A DNA stretch of 49,921 bases, from positions 80,948 through 130,868 of the forward strand of contig CAUDNR010000202.1 of the NCBI GenBank assembly GCA_958430865.1, in the 5' to 3' direction. The notes under the pieces are model-generated. The model ran no database searches and had not been told where the DNA came from. It worked only from the letters and a program-made list of their open reading frames with translations. Below are positions 21,144 through 32,744 of the stretch, one piece after another; the stretch's first letter is position 1; each line of letters starts with the position of its first letter. The position numbers and the translations under genes are program-made. Source of the DNA: Entrophospora sp. SA101. Lineage: Eukaryota > Glomeromycota > Glomeromycetes > Entrophosporales > Entrophosporaceae.

Positions 21144-23634
21144 GCCGCTGCTACATTAGCCGAAAAGTCGCCTGCAACGATCCTACCTCTATGGCAAGGA
21201 TGGTTTTGTGACCAAGTTGCAACGATGTAGGAATATTAAGAGAATCTCCAACTTGTTTCAAGCACAGGAGGTTACAATTCAGAACAGGGTTGGTGGCCCT
21301 GAAATTGTGTTTGGGCTCTGATGTTAGGAGGAAAGCTGTAAAATAAAATGGCTCGGATTTTATTCAAAGCTTTACTCAAAAATTTCAAAAGCACAATACA
21401 TGATCAAATTTCAATGAGAAAAGCATTCAAAAAATGCTTTGGATTTGGAGCATGTGTTGAAGAAGGAAGAAAAGGTTCCTGAATCAATTAATTAATTCCA
21501 TATATGCAATGATTATTAAAAGATTTTATTTCTAAAAAAATTATTACATTATTGATAAATTATTATAATAAATATTTTAATATATAATATTATATATGTT
21601 AAAAATCCACATTTAGTGATAATTTTTTTAATACAAATTTATAAACCATTAATTTTCCTTATTAATTTATATACTTCATATTCTTCCAACAAATGAACAT
21701 GCTTATTATTATTTATAAGATCCAAATTATATCCATAAGTATTAGGGTAATAATCATAATAATAATAATAACAATAAGGTTCATTATTAATACTATTAAA
21801 TAGTCGTAAATCATTAAAACTTATAGATGTTTCATGAAATCTTATATTACTTATAGTATGATCATAATTTTGACTATGATTATATATTGCATGATCAGGT
21901 ATTTTAACTCTGCTTAATATTGAATTATTTAGTTTATTTTCGTCAATCTTAAAAATGAAACTTTGATTAGTTTTAATACAATATTCTTCATCTGGAGACT
22001 TTCCTTTTACATTCCAACATACAGGATTATAACCACCTACTAATTCACCTGTTTCTTTAATTTTCATTAACACTACAGTTTGTTTAATGTTGTAACATTT
22101 CTCCTCAAAAACTTTCCTTGAAAAGCCATCTTGAGATCCACAAATAATTAATTTAAAATCATATAATATTTTATTTTCATTGTTATTTTGGTTAATCCAA
22201 CCAGAAATTAAAGATTTTGAGTCTGAATTTAATAACTTTCCTTTTGTTCTTGGACTTCTTTGAAGAACAAATCTGGGTTGCCATTTATCAGTAAAATAAT
22301 ATTGAGCAAGTTCATTATATATATTTTTATCAAAAATTTTTCTATAAGGGTTGACTTTCTCATAGAAGTTCTCTCCAGATATTTCATTGAACCTTATTAA
22401 TGGAATAATGTCACCTAATATAATTTTCAACTCTTCAAAATCATCCTGATTCCATTCTGAAATATTTTTTGCTAATGCTTTATTTTGTCCTATTCCCCAT
22501 TGAATGACATAATTCCAGATGTCAATCTCATCAAAATATAAATTATCTCTTTCCAATATAGAAACAAGCATTGATTTTTTAATTGTTGAAATATCATCAG
22601 ACTGTAAAATTGGTTCTGGATCTTCACAAATTAATTTATTGCAAAAATCTTCAAGTAAGTTGAACAATTGATGTTTTAATGATAATTTATAAACATAATT
22701 TAAATTTTGGCAAAGCCATTCATTTTTTTCTTTGATTAAATAATTTTGTAAATCATCAATTAATTCATTAAAGTTTAATTCATCACATGCTTCAAGAAGC
22801 TCTAAAATTTCATTTACATCCAGGCTATCTATATTAATAATTCCATTGTACATGTAACTTTTAAAAATATAAATGGTATGAAAAAAAGTTAATTTAAATA
22901 AATTATTGTAATTATTAATATTAATAAAAAAAAAATTCAAATTGCTTAAATAAACTTACATTAAAAGAATTTCAAAAACTCTTGGGGAAATATTTTCTTT
23001 TTCAAATAAAATGTTACCATTATCTGATTTTTTAATCCATTTATTGGATAAAGCTGTTCTAAAATATAAAGACCTTGCTTTTAAGATTATGGAATGGGCT
23101 CTAAAAATTTTAACATCTTCCTCTTCCACTCCAACTTTGATTTCTACATCATAATAATCTGAATTATTCAACAAATTTGAAAAATCATTTACAAGCTTAT
23201 TAAAATATTTTAATGGTAGAGCATTATTAATGTTAAGGTTATTAAATAAGAGTATGGTATTTTCCAAGGATGAGAAACAGTTATTATTAGACATTTTGAA
23301 GGATTGTTATTTTATTTTATTTCAAATTTTTGTGTTAAATTAATTGGATATAATAGGAATAAATGAGGTCACGGGATTCGAAAAATCCACCAAACAGCTT
23401 TCGTTAATATGATCAGGCACTTAATTTGGCGGTCACAACAGAGTTTTCCCAGTCCTATTATGAATTACAATAACAGTCCATATTCTGATTCCTGCAGACA
23501 TGTTTTTACCTTATTGTTTCAATAACATTCAATAATTTCATTAACTCCATGTTTTGTTTAAATGCAGATGAAAATAATTAGAAGTGAAAATACTTGAGAT
23601 TAAAAAGTCGAGTCAAAAGACCGTTTATTATATC
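21144..23634. repeat. BTB/TLDc unit A of a direct duplication (about 2.5 kb)
   Basis: It runs from CTGCTACATTAGCCG to GACCGTTTATTATATC and matches 25569-28039 in the same orientation. Unit A's borders fall next to unrelated sequence (a gag relic on the right). The central 1.8 kb (21356-23155) shows no difference from unit B, whereas both flanks differ by several per cent plus indels. Confidence 0.93.
21639..23294 (-). CDS. BTB-BACK-TLDc protein A, 2 exons, 517 aa
   Basis: Exon 1 is 23294-22960 and exon 2 is 22857-21639; the 102-bp intron is GTAAGT...AAAAG, and joining restores FEILLI-YMYNG in the BTB fold. Domains: BTB (about residues 45-145, with DYYDVEI and FRAHSIILKARS), a BACK-like helical region (about 155-280), and a C-terminal TLDc domain (about 325-500, starting near SKSLISGWI, with the GGYNPVCW motif). 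BTB-TLDc proteins are a very large family in arbuscular mycorrhizal fungi. BTB usually mediates dimerisation and cullin-3 binding; TLDc may bind V-ATPase or act in oxidative-stress responses. The partner here is unknown. It differs from copy B only in exon 1 (ENTILL for ETTIPL, DYYD for DHYD). Confidence 0.93.
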
Positions 23635-24050
23635 TTGCACTGATCCCATTTGCTTTAATCACTTGAGTTGTTGGTGGGAGGTAATGTTGGTAGTTTGGAG
23701 GCTGAAAAGCTTTTCGTATTGCAGTTGCAAAAGCATTCCAATTGGCAAAGGGAGCTTCTTCCCCCGCAGCCATAACCTGATTAAGACACCAGTGTAGTGC
23801 AGCAGATTCTGATCCCATAACAGCATAATTGATCTGTGTAGTGTCTTTATCAATTCCTTGTACTTGAAAAATAGTTTGCAACCAAGTTACTACATTCTCC
23901 TTAGATCCTCCCTAATAACTAGGAATTTTAACACTAATCCTTGTGTTGTTTCCTGCATTCTGTGGTCGTTATCCCAATGCTTGAATCAATTGTTGTTGTG
24001 ATTGAACTAAATGTGCCAAGGCGGTTAATAAATTATTGAGGTCTGACATT
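23635..24050 (-). pseudogene. LTR-retrotransposon gag N-terminus, truncated
   Basis: The minus-strand frame starts at the ATG at 24050 (MSDLNNLLTALAHLVQSQQQ). After two in-frame TAA it continues VVTWLQTIFQVQGIDKD...AALHWCLNQVM...PFANWNAFATAIRKAF. This W(L/F)xxxF...AALHW...W..F...F pattern is the retrotransposon Gag core of Ty3/Gypsy-type elements. It is cut at the edge of BTB unit A, so the rest of the element is missing. Confidence 0.82.
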
Positions 24051-24135
24051 TTGTGTGCTAAAAAAAATAATGTAAATGCGTTGTATACATATGAAAGTGT
24101 TAGTATATGTGTATGTGTGTATAAATATAAAACAT

Positions 24136-24152
24136 CCACTGCTACCAAGTTG
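24136..24152 (-). other. primer-binding site and LTR edge of the gag relic
   Basis: On the minus strand, TTGGTAGCAGTGG lies 86 bp upstream of the gag ATG and directly follows a sequence ending in CA (24151). This is the usual layout of an LTR end plus a tRNA primer-binding site; TGGTAGCAG-type sites usually pair with an initiator tRNA-Met. Only about 25 bp of LTR-side sequence remain before the BTB relic begins. Confidence 0.6.
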
Positions 24153-24182
24153 TAATGTTATTTGGAAAAATAAATTTTATTC

Positions 24183-24440
24183 TTACATTAAAATAACTTC
24201 AAATGCTTTTTTGACGAGATATTTTCTTTTTCAAATAAGATAATTTTATCATCAGATCTCTTTACCCAATTATCTGATAGAGCAACTTTAACATATGAAG
24301 ATCTTGCTTTTAAAATGTGAGAATGAGCTTTAAAGATCTTAACATCATCATCTTTCCAATTTTGATTTTTACATCATAATGATCAGACTCGTCAATGTTT
24401 TCTAATGATGATGAAAAACATTTTGAAAAATTATCAAAAG
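24183..24440 (-). pseudogene. BTB exon 1 relic
   Basis: The minus-strand frame reads DVKIFKAHSHILKARSSYVK, then VALSDNWVKRSDDKIILFEK and ENIS. It is clearly homologous to exon 1 of the two BTB/TLDc genes (DVKIFRAHSIILKARSLYFR) but more distant. A 1-bp frameshift disturbs it near 24355 and the end near 24215. The exon 1 donor-like GTAAG is retained near 24186. Exon 2 and the TLDc part are absent. Confidence 0.82.
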
Positions 24441-24446
24441 CATAAA

Positions 24447-24645
24447 CAACAAACTAAAGTGGTAGTGATAGCAGCATGAATGCACACAAACTACCATCAC
24501 CTTTAAAAAAAGAACATTTACTCATTCTCCTCCGTGAGCTTGATTTTTTTGTATCTAAAACATTTTTTTTAAAAAAAAAAGTAAATTAGTAAGTAAACTA
24601 AAGTGGCAACAGTGACAGCAGTTGCATGCGACCACCACCTTTAAA
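24447..24645. repeat. short direct duplication, two degenerate copies
   Basis: AAACTAAAGTGG...GCAGCATG...ACCATCACCTTTAAA (24449-24508) recurs in degenerate form as AAACTAAAGTGGCAACAGTG...ACCACCACCTTTAAA (24595-24645). Confidence 0.6.
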
Positions 24646-24671
24646 CCCCCCACTCTAACAACACTTACCCT

Positions 24672-24704
24672 TTTGATGATGGTGATGATAATGGCGGCAG
24701 CAGG

Positions 24705-24735
<31 letters not shown>

Positions 24736-24775
24736 GTGATGACGACGACGACGATAATAGTGGCAATGATGATGA
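24672..24775. repeat. GAT/GAC trinucleotide microsatellite
   Basis: Tandem GATGAC, GACGACGAC and GATGAT units, locally G-rich in an otherwise AT-rich region. Confidence 0.85.
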
Positions 24776-25568
24776 TCTGATAAAAGCCGAAATCTTAGTA
24801 AACTATAACATTTCTTAAATAAAATAAAAAAAGGAAATCATACATTATATCCTAGAGTGATGACGAGTAGCGATAACCACACCATTCTTATGATAAACAC
24901 TCTCTTGTTATTTTCTTTGTTTCTTTTATCACTTAAAATAGACATTTTTTTAAAAAGAAATTGTTATTTGATTGACAAACACGTTAATTATTTATGTATG
25001 GAACCCCTCTATTGGTTTTTTTTTTTGGGAAAACAATTTTATTTTTTGACACAGTCCAAGGTGATAAAACGTGAGTGTTGTTGTTTGGTATGGTTTGATT
25101 CTGAAGTCGTGTTAATAACTAATCAAAGGTACTATTTTTTATATAATGTGGTGACTTTAAGTTTATAAATATTTTAAATGGAATCAAAACACGGAGCAGA
25201 TCTTTGTTGGGTAATTATAAGATCCTTATCAAGATGGTAACAAATGAACGATTGGTATTTTGCTTATATTAACATTATTAATATTATAATTACAAGATGT
25301 CAAGGCAGCACACCATTTAAAAAGAAACATTTTGATATACGATGTTTGATTACAGGAAATTAGCAGATGTTGAAGCATGCACACTACCTTGAACACATTA
25401 CAGTCATTCCCACGTGTACACAAGGCCAATCTGACTTGCGATCCTCGATGATACAATGATACAGTTAAATTCTAGAGGAGGGACGCAAAGCCCTGGAGTT
25501 TACAGAGACTGCATCAATCGTCAATGACGTTTTCACTAATCTTCCCTCACAGCACCAGACCAGATAAG
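24776..25568. other. intergenic between the BTB relic and unit B
   Basis: No recognisable gene. A 100-codon frame at 24860-25168 is rich in Leu, Phe and Tyr and looks like AT-rich chance. 25440-25570 is less AT-rich, without a match I can name. Confidence 0.45.
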
Positions 25569-28039
25569 GCTGCTGCTACGTTAGCCGAAAAATCGCCTGC
25601 AACGATCATACCTCTATGGCAAGGATGGTTCTGTGACCAAGTTGCAACAATATAGGAATATTAAGAGAATCTCCAACTTGTTTCAAGCACATGAGGTTAC
25701 AATTCAGAGCAGGGTTGGTGGCCCTGAAATTGTGTTTGGGCTCTGATGTTAGGAGGAAAGCTGTAAAATAAAATGGCTCAGATTTTATTCAAAGCTTTAC
25801 TCAAAAATTTCAAAAGCACAATACATGATCAAATTTCAATGAGAAAAGCATTCAAAAAATGCTTTGGATTTGGAGCATGTGTTGAAGAAGGAAGAAAAGG
25901 TTCCTGAATCAATTAATTAATTCCATATATGCAATGATTATTAAAAGATTTTATTTCTAAAAAAATTATTACATTATTGATAAATTATTATAATAAATAT
26001 TTTAATATATAATATTATATATGTTAAAAATCCACATTTAGTGATAATTTTTTTAATACAAATTTATAAACCATTAATTTTCCTTATTAATTTATATACT
26101 TCATATTCTTCCAACAAATGAACATGCTTATTATTATTTATAAGATCCAAATTATATCCATAAGTATTAGGGTAATAATCATAATAATAATAATAACAAT
26201 AAGGTTCATTATTAATACTATTAAATAGTCGTAAATCATTAAAACTTATAGATGTTTCATGAAATCTTATATTACTTATAGTATGATCATAATTTTGACT
26301 ATGATTATATATTGCATGATCAGGTATTTTAACTCTGCTTAATATTGAATTATTTAGTTTATTTTCGTCAATCTTAAAAATGAAACTTTGATTAGTTTTA
26401 ATACAATATTCTTCATCTGGAGACTTTCCTTTTACATTCCAACATACAGGATTATAACCACCTACTAATTCACCTGTTTCTTTAATTTTCATTAACACTA
26501 CAGTTTGTTTAATGTTGTAACATTTCTCCTCAAAAACTTTCCTTGAAAAGCCATCTTGAGATCCACAAATAATTAATTTAAAATCATATAATATTTTATT
26601 TTCATTGTTATTTTGGTTAATCCAACCAGAAATTAAAGATTTTGAGTCTGAATTTAATAACTTTCCTTTTGTTCTTGGACTTCTTTGAAGAACAAATCTG
26701 GGTTGCCATTTATCAGTAAAATAATATTGAGCAAGTTCATTATATATATTTTTATCAAAAATTTTTCTATAAGGGTTGACTTTCTCATAGAAGTTCTCTC
26801 CAGATATTTCATTGAACCTTATTAATGGAATAATGTCACCTAATATAATTTTCAACTCTTCAAAATCATCCTGATTCCATTCTGAAATATTTTTTGCTAA
26901 TGCTTTATTTTGTCCTATTCCCCATTGAATGACATAATTCCAGATGTCAATCTCATCAAAATATAAATTATCTCTTTCCAATATAGAAACAAGCATTGAT
27001 TTTTTAATTGTTGAAATATCATCAGACTGTAAAATTGGTTCTGGATCTTCACAAATTAATTTATTGCAAAAATCTTCAAGTAAGTTGAACAATTGATGTT
27101 TTAATGATAATTTATAAACATAATTTAAATTTTGGCAAAGCCATTCATTTTTTTCTTTGATTAAATAATTTTGTAAATCATCAATTAATTCATTAAAGTT
27201 TAATTCATCACATGCTTCAAGAAGCTCTAAAATTTCATTTACATCCAGGCTATCTATATTAATAATTCCATTGTACATGTAACTTTTAAAAATATAAATG
27301 GTATGAAAAAAAGTTAATTTAAATAAATTATTGTAATTATTAATATTAATAAAAAAAAAATTCAAATTGCTTAAATAAACTTACATTAAAAGAATTTCAA
27401 AAACTCTTGGGGAAATATTTTCTTTTTCAAATAAAATGTTACCATTATCTGATTTTTTAATCCATTTATTGGATAAAGCTGTTCTAAAATATAAAGACCT
27501 TGCTTTTAAGATTATGGAATGGGCTCTAAAAATTTTAACATCTTCCTCTTCCACTCCAACTTTGATTTCTACATCATAATGATCTGAATTATTCAACAAA
27601 TTTGAAAAATCATTTACTAGCTTATTAAAATATTTTAATGGTAGAGCATTATTAATGTTAAGGTTGTTAAATAAGGGTATGGTAGTTTCCAAGGATGAGA
27701 AACAGTTATTATTAGACATTTTTTGAAGAATTGTTATTTTTTTTCAAATTTTTGTGTTAAATTAAATGGATATAATAGGAATAAATAAAGGCACGTGATT
27801 TGAAAATCCACCAAACAGCTTTCGTTAATATGATCAAGCACTTTAATTTGGCGGTCACAACAGAGTTTTCCCAGTCCTATTATGAATTACAATAAATTCC
27901 TGCAGATATGTTTTTACCTTATTGTTTCAATAATTTCATTAGCACCATGTTTTAAATGCAGTAGAAAATAGCTGTGAAGATGAAGAAGTGAAAACACTTG
28001 AAATTGAAAAGTCAAGTCAAAAGACCATTTATTATATCT
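25569..28039. repeat. BTB/TLDc unit B of the direct duplication
   Basis: Direct copy of 21144-23634 with a constant offset of 4425 bp through the gene. The right edge is at ACCATTTATTATATC, after which the two copies part. Confidence 0.93.
26064..27719 (-). CDS. BTB-BACK-TLDc protein B, 2 exons, 517 aa
   Basis: Exon 1 is 27719-27385, the intron 27283-27384 and exon 2 27282-26064. Exon 2 and the intron look identical to copy A. Exon 1 differs at a few sites (ETTIPLFNN; DHYDVEI), and the 5' flank has substitutions and short indels. BTB, BACK and TLDc are intact as in copy A. The 3' flank, including the presumed 3' UTR, is also shared. Separate regulation of the two copies is possible because the promoters differ more than the coding regions do. 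Confidence 0.93.
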
Positions 28040-30002
28040 GAATCAACTTTGACTGCTACTTCTTTTATAACTTCTTCGGGAACTTGCCTAATTCATCTTG
28101 TGGTTGATTGTGAAGATACAAATCAAGTTAAAAACACTATTGATAAAAATCATTTAAATGAAGACAATTGATTATCTATTTATATTTATATATTAACATG
28201 AATTCAATTTTTTATTTATCCAGTGGTGAAGAAGACAACAATTATCATGTCACATATTCATGAAAGTTGGCGATACTTTTGAAATTGGCACAATTATGCT
28301 AGATACTATTGAAAGAGTAGTCTAAAGATGGTCATTTATATATACTTGAATAATATTTCCAATTGTAAGGAAAGGCGAAAATGTTTCATCAAGAAGGAAA
28401 AGGCTTATTGATTGTCATATGGGTTAAAAATAGAAAAATATTAGCTGACATCAAGTAATTCAGGAAAAAAATAATAAAAAACTGAGAAATTATTAAATTA
28501 TCATAATGCTAGAACCTGTCATATTTAATTATTATTGATTGTATTTGTACAATCAATCAAATTCAAACCGATTAATATATACTATCTGGTATATAATAAA
28601 AAATTATGCACAGAATAAGTAGTGAGTAATAATAATATTGTTACCGGAATTAGACTTAGACGCAGATATTTTGGCCGAATCTCTTAATTCCGGGATAATT
28701 TAATTTTTATTTTAACTGTTAATTATTTTTTTTTATATATTTTCTATTATTAACTTGTATAATTTAAATTATTTATTTTATTATTATCGTTTATATCCGT
28801 GTTACGCTTCGTATTAGTATTAGTATATATTAATTAATTCGTAACACGATAATATTTATTAAATTATTTAATTATTAGTGACGATGTACCCATGAACCCA
28901 AACGGGCGTGCGAACCCATATAGACTCCAGAACTCAAATGGGCCTATAATCAATTAACATGTATATAAAGAACTCGAATTTGACCTACTGTAAAGTAACT
29001 TTCTAACAAGTTAATTAGTTTCGACTAAGAAAACTAAATAAATAAAATAGTAATATTTTATTTAAACAAAACTATTATCTTCCTTAACCAAAATTATTCG
29101 CTAATAACCAAATCAATTCGTTGATAACCTATTTATTCTGATCTACACAAATACAAAAATAATTGTTATCACCCATTAAAACACGCTCACCAAAATTTAA
29201 TCGGTGACAATAAATACTATCTATCCTGTACATAAATTTATCTATAAACATATTTTATTTTTAAACATAATATTAATTTAAAGTCTGGCTTTATTCAAAT
29301 CAAATTTTTTGAATTTAAGTGGTGATTTGTAATCAAATCATTTTAAAATCTGACAAAGTAAAATGATGGATAAATTGTATAACATATAATTTAAATCATC
29401 ATCATGACAGACTAAAAAATTCCAAATGAGAACAATTATATATTTTGGCAATATTTATGCTTTTAATAAAAAATGTTTTTCAGGTTCTGAAATATATGCA
29501 TACAGTCAAACTTCGTTTCATTTAAAGTTCACTATACCAAAGTCACTAATCACACATTTCAACAATTCTATATGTTTTTATATGTTTTTAAAAATTAGTA
29601 GTAAATATGAATTTAATTATAATTCCTTAAATGAGAAAATTTCACAATTTTGCTTAGATATTCGCAGAATTAAAATGAGATACAAAATGTTCAAAAAATC
29701 TTTATTCTAGATGGAGCTGGAGTTCCTATTTGTAATACAAAATCTTATTTATTCACTTTATTTGAATCATTTGAATCATTCATTTTGTTTGTTTTGTTTT
29801 GTTTTATTTGAATAGAAACTCTAGTTAAGCAGACTTGAGTTAAAACTTGAATTTACAAGTTCAAGCTGTGTTCAAGAAAATATGTCCTTAAACTGTTTTT
29901 TAGGCAATGTTACCTATAACATCAAAACTCAAGCTAAGTCAAGTTGAGCTGAATGTTTGGTTCAGATTGTTCAGAACTTTAGGCTTAATTCAATTTGTTA
30001 AG
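28040..30002. other. intergenic, 2 kb, mostly featureless
   Basis: Notable patches are an inverted repeat around 28646-28695 (CCGGAATTAG...CTTAATTCCGG), a second around 28799-28853 (GTGTTACG...CGTAACAC), and a TTTTG run at 29785-29805. An ATG-initiated 94-codon frame at 29426-29710 (KISQFCLDIRRIKMRYKMFK near its end) is not recognised and is probably chance. Confidence 0.45.
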
Positions 30003-30217
30003 AGCTTTACTCAAAAATTTCAAAAGCACAATACATGATAAATTTCAATGAGAAGAGCATTCAAAAAATGCCTTGGACTTGGAGCATGTGTTGAGAAGGA
30101 AGAAAAGGTTCCTGAATCAATTAATTAATTCCATATATACAATGATTATTAAAAGATTTTATTTCTAAAAAAATTATTACATTTATTGATAAATTATTAT
30201 AATAAATATTTTAATAT
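30003..30217. repeat. third copy of the BTB/TLDc 3' flank
   Basis: It matches 21367-21585 (AGCTTTACTCAAAAATTTC to AATATTTTAATATA) with about 5 per cent change and short indels. It stops 50 bp before the corresponding stop codon. No BTB or TLDc coding sequence follows; the coiled-coil cluster begins about 200 bp further on. Confidence 0.88.
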
Positions 30218-30414
30218 ACTGCAACAAAACCAAACAAAGTGAACATTAGCATTACCAAGAATTACAGGGTTTAAAATTTTTTTATTCTAATTCATAACTT
30301 TTTGATTATTCAATAAATTCCATACAGAATAATTGAAGTAACCAATCCAAAAATATAAGGTCATACTCAGTCTACTTTTTTTTTCATTTTTGTTGTAATT
30401 TCAAGATTTCAGTT

Positions 30415-31688
30415 TTAACTTGGTTTATCAAATTTGGCTCCCTTAATTTTTGAACTTTGACTTGATCATTTTGGTTTTTTTTGTTTAGCTAATTCTTGAA
30501 TAAGTTTCTCTAACTTATTCTTTTGTTCTTTGATTATAAACTGAAGTTCTTCAATGATTTCTTGTTGTACATAGTTGTTTTCTTCATTTCAACTTAAATG
30601 ATTGATTCGTTTTTCTAAGTTATCAATGTTATCTTCTAAACATTTTATCTTCAGTATTTAGTTGATGATGTTGATTATCTTTATTAGTTATTTCATTATC
30701 TTTTTCTTTTCTGTAACTTTCATAGTCTGTTTCTTGATTTTTATTCAATTTTTCAAGTCAGTTGTTTTCTTTCTGAAATTTTTGTTTCTTGATCTTTCAT
30801 TTGGATTTCTCCTCATTCATGATTACTTCAGATAACTTATTGATACCTTTTAAGTTTTCAAATTCCTTCTTTAAATTTATTATCTTATTCTTATGATCTA
30901 CTATTTCTTTTTGTAAACTTTGGTTTTTCTTTTGATAATCACTTATTTCTTGTTCAACTATTTCTTTACCTATTTCAATTGTTTGTTTTAGTTCTTTATT
31001 TTCTTTATTTTGTTGTGAATTTTCTCATCTTAATTGCAAAATTTCATTAGAGAATTCTTCCCTTTGCTGTTCATATTTGTCATTTGATAGACGAACAGAA
31101 TGATATCATTCATAGTAGTCATTATCTCTTCATGGATTTTTCTTTCCTCTTCAATTTTATTTTTGAGATTTTCAATGTCTTCATGAGCTAAGTTTACATG
31201 TTCATTTGATTCATTTAATCTCTGTTTATTTTCTTGGTTTTAATCATCAAGATTTTCTACTTGTTGTTTAATTCTTTGTGATTTTTTCTTTCTCTTTCAT
31301 AAAATTCAATATTAATTTTATTAATATTTATTTCATCTAGTAAAGTACTTATTGCTGCAGATAAAGTCGTTCATAAATGAGAAACTATTTTATTAACACC
31401 TTCTGGATTTATTTCTTCTTGTTCATCTAAAGCACTGAACTTATTGAAAATTTTGTTGCTTAATTCTTCAAGTCTCTTAATGTAATTAAAATCATCAGTT
31501 TCACCATTAATTTCTTCTTTAATTGCTGCAATATAACTATCAGGACAATTGTTCCACATGTTCAAAGTGCTATCTGCTGAAAATCTAATATTATCTTTCA
31601 ATGTGTACTCATATTCAAGAAAATCTCTAAATTCTTTAACAACTTGAATTGTTTTCTTTTCATCTTCATTCAATTCTTCTAAATTCAT
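30415..31688 (-). pseudogene. coiled-coil gene read with TGA as sense (Mollicutes-like), cluster 1
   Basis: From the ATG at 31688 the frame reads MNLEELNEDEKKTIQVVKEF and continues 105 codons to a TGA. It then stays protein-like through seven TGA codons: SHL-TGA-TTLSAA, YE-TGA-YHSV, QLR-TGA-ENSQ, SK-TGA-KIKK, NN-TGA-LEKL, HLS-TGA-NEENN and PK-TGA-SSQSS. It ends KGAKFDKPS-TAA at 30415-30417. There are about four single-base frameshifts (one in an A-run near 31292) and one internal TAA. TGG also occurs (LNMWNNC). The product would be about 420 residues, almost all coiled coil, intronless, possibly a cytoskeletal or SMC-like structural protein. Reading TGA as Trp fits Mollicutes; CGA decay is the alternative. 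Not expressible by the fungal code. Confidence 0.7.
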
Positions 31689-31783
31689 AATGTTGATTTT
31701 TTAAATCAATTAATGATTTTTTGTATTAAGAATTATTCTCATATAAAAATGTAAACAAGAAACTCATTTATATCAGATCCACT

Positions 31784-32107
31784 ATGGAATCCAAGAATTA
31801 TAGTACTATTAGAAGCATCTTAAAAAAAGAACAAGGTGAGAAAATTGCACCTTACATTTTCAAAATAAATGATACTCAGACACTTGAAGCTTATCTAAGA
31901 AAAGAAAGGATTACCTATGAAATTTATCAAGAAGAAAGAAAAATAATAAATGTTGGGGAAAAGAAAGCAGGATGAGGATGTACAATTGCAAAACAAAAGA
32001 CAGAAATCTCTGGGCAAAAAAGCCTAATGCAAAGTTACCATTATTTTGATTTTTTCAATAAAATTTTTAAATTCAATACCAATTATAATGTTTCATTCCA
32101 ACTATAA
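31784..32107 (+). pseudogene. small ORF of the coiled-coil cluster, copy 1
   Basis: The ATG at 31784 opens STIRSILKKEQGEKIAPYIF, then KINDTQTLEAYLRKERITYE and IYQEERKIINVGEKKAG, followed by TGA at 31973. If TGA is sense, the frame runs to TAA at 32105-32107 (107 aa). A +1 shift gives an equally good ending (KQDEDVQLQNKRQKSLGKKA), which aligns to copy 2, so this TGA is not strong evidence for a changed code. It is 95 bp from, and divergent to, the coiled-coil gene. A homologue lies at 43606. A CATATAAAAA box is shared about 45 bp upstream of both. Unknown function. Confidence 0.5.
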
Positions 32108-32365
32108 CTTTTTTTTTTGTGATTGAAACCTGATTTTTTTTTTCTTATTTTTTTTTTGCTTAAAACTTACTATATTAATAAGTAATCATGACCAAAAAAG
32201 AATGTTTTAATTGTCACAATACAAAAGAAGGCTTAATTCGCAATTCGTGATAAACGGAAAGGATCGACATACGTTTTAATATATAGTAAAATGCGGGGAT
32301 AATAAACATAATAAATTACTTAGTAAAAATAATATTGAGCTGATTTTAATTTTAAAAATTTTAAA

Positions 32366-32660
32366 ATGACTAACCATCCCAATTTAACTGTAAATCTCAT
32401 TTCAATAGGCAAAATAAAGCCACATTTGCACTATGGCATAGATTCAAGAGAATGGTGGGTTATGAAGAGTAAAAGTAAACCAGAAGAAAGTGCGTTACTT
32501 TATCCAAAGGAGAGTTGGTTGGGAAATAAGTATAGAACAAAATGGCAGACAATACTATACATGTATTACTGAAGACAATGAAAATAGTAATTTATTACCA
32601 GGATATAGATGTCGTTCTGGGTGCAAGTTTAACCAATGCCATCAACAGGTTTAAATCAGT
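32366..32660 (+). pseudogene. unassigned ORF with Cys-rich end, one frameshift
   Basis: The ATG at 32366 gives ISIGKIKPHLHYGIDSREWW...KPEESALLYPKESWLGNKYR. Near 32540 a frameshift leads to RQYYTCITEDNENSNLLPGY and then RCRSGCKFNQCHQQV-TAA. The composition is convincing for a real former gene; family not recognised. A preceding short stretch at 32190 (KKECFNCHNTKEG) has a CxxC pair and may be another relic. Confidence 0.4.
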
Positions 32661-32744
32661 AGTTTTTTCCAAATAAAACAATAAACAAAAAAATTTTTTA
32701 TATTCTATATTTAAATATATTAAAGCACATCATCATTAAAATCT

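Noticed and set aside
24660..24780. Possible CRISPR or other spaced-repeat array
   Set aside because: Units are contiguous trinucleotides without spacers; a microsatellite. No CRISPR array was seen anywhere in the window.
24857..25168. 103-codon ORF that could be a membrane protein
   Set aside because: Leu/Phe/Tyr bias is what AT-rich DNA gives; no start context, homologue or neighbouring gene structure supports it.
31973..31975. TGA in the small ORF as a further example of TGA read as Trp
   Set aside because: A one-base shift gives an ending that aligns better with the second copy, so this TGA was left out of the count of 17.
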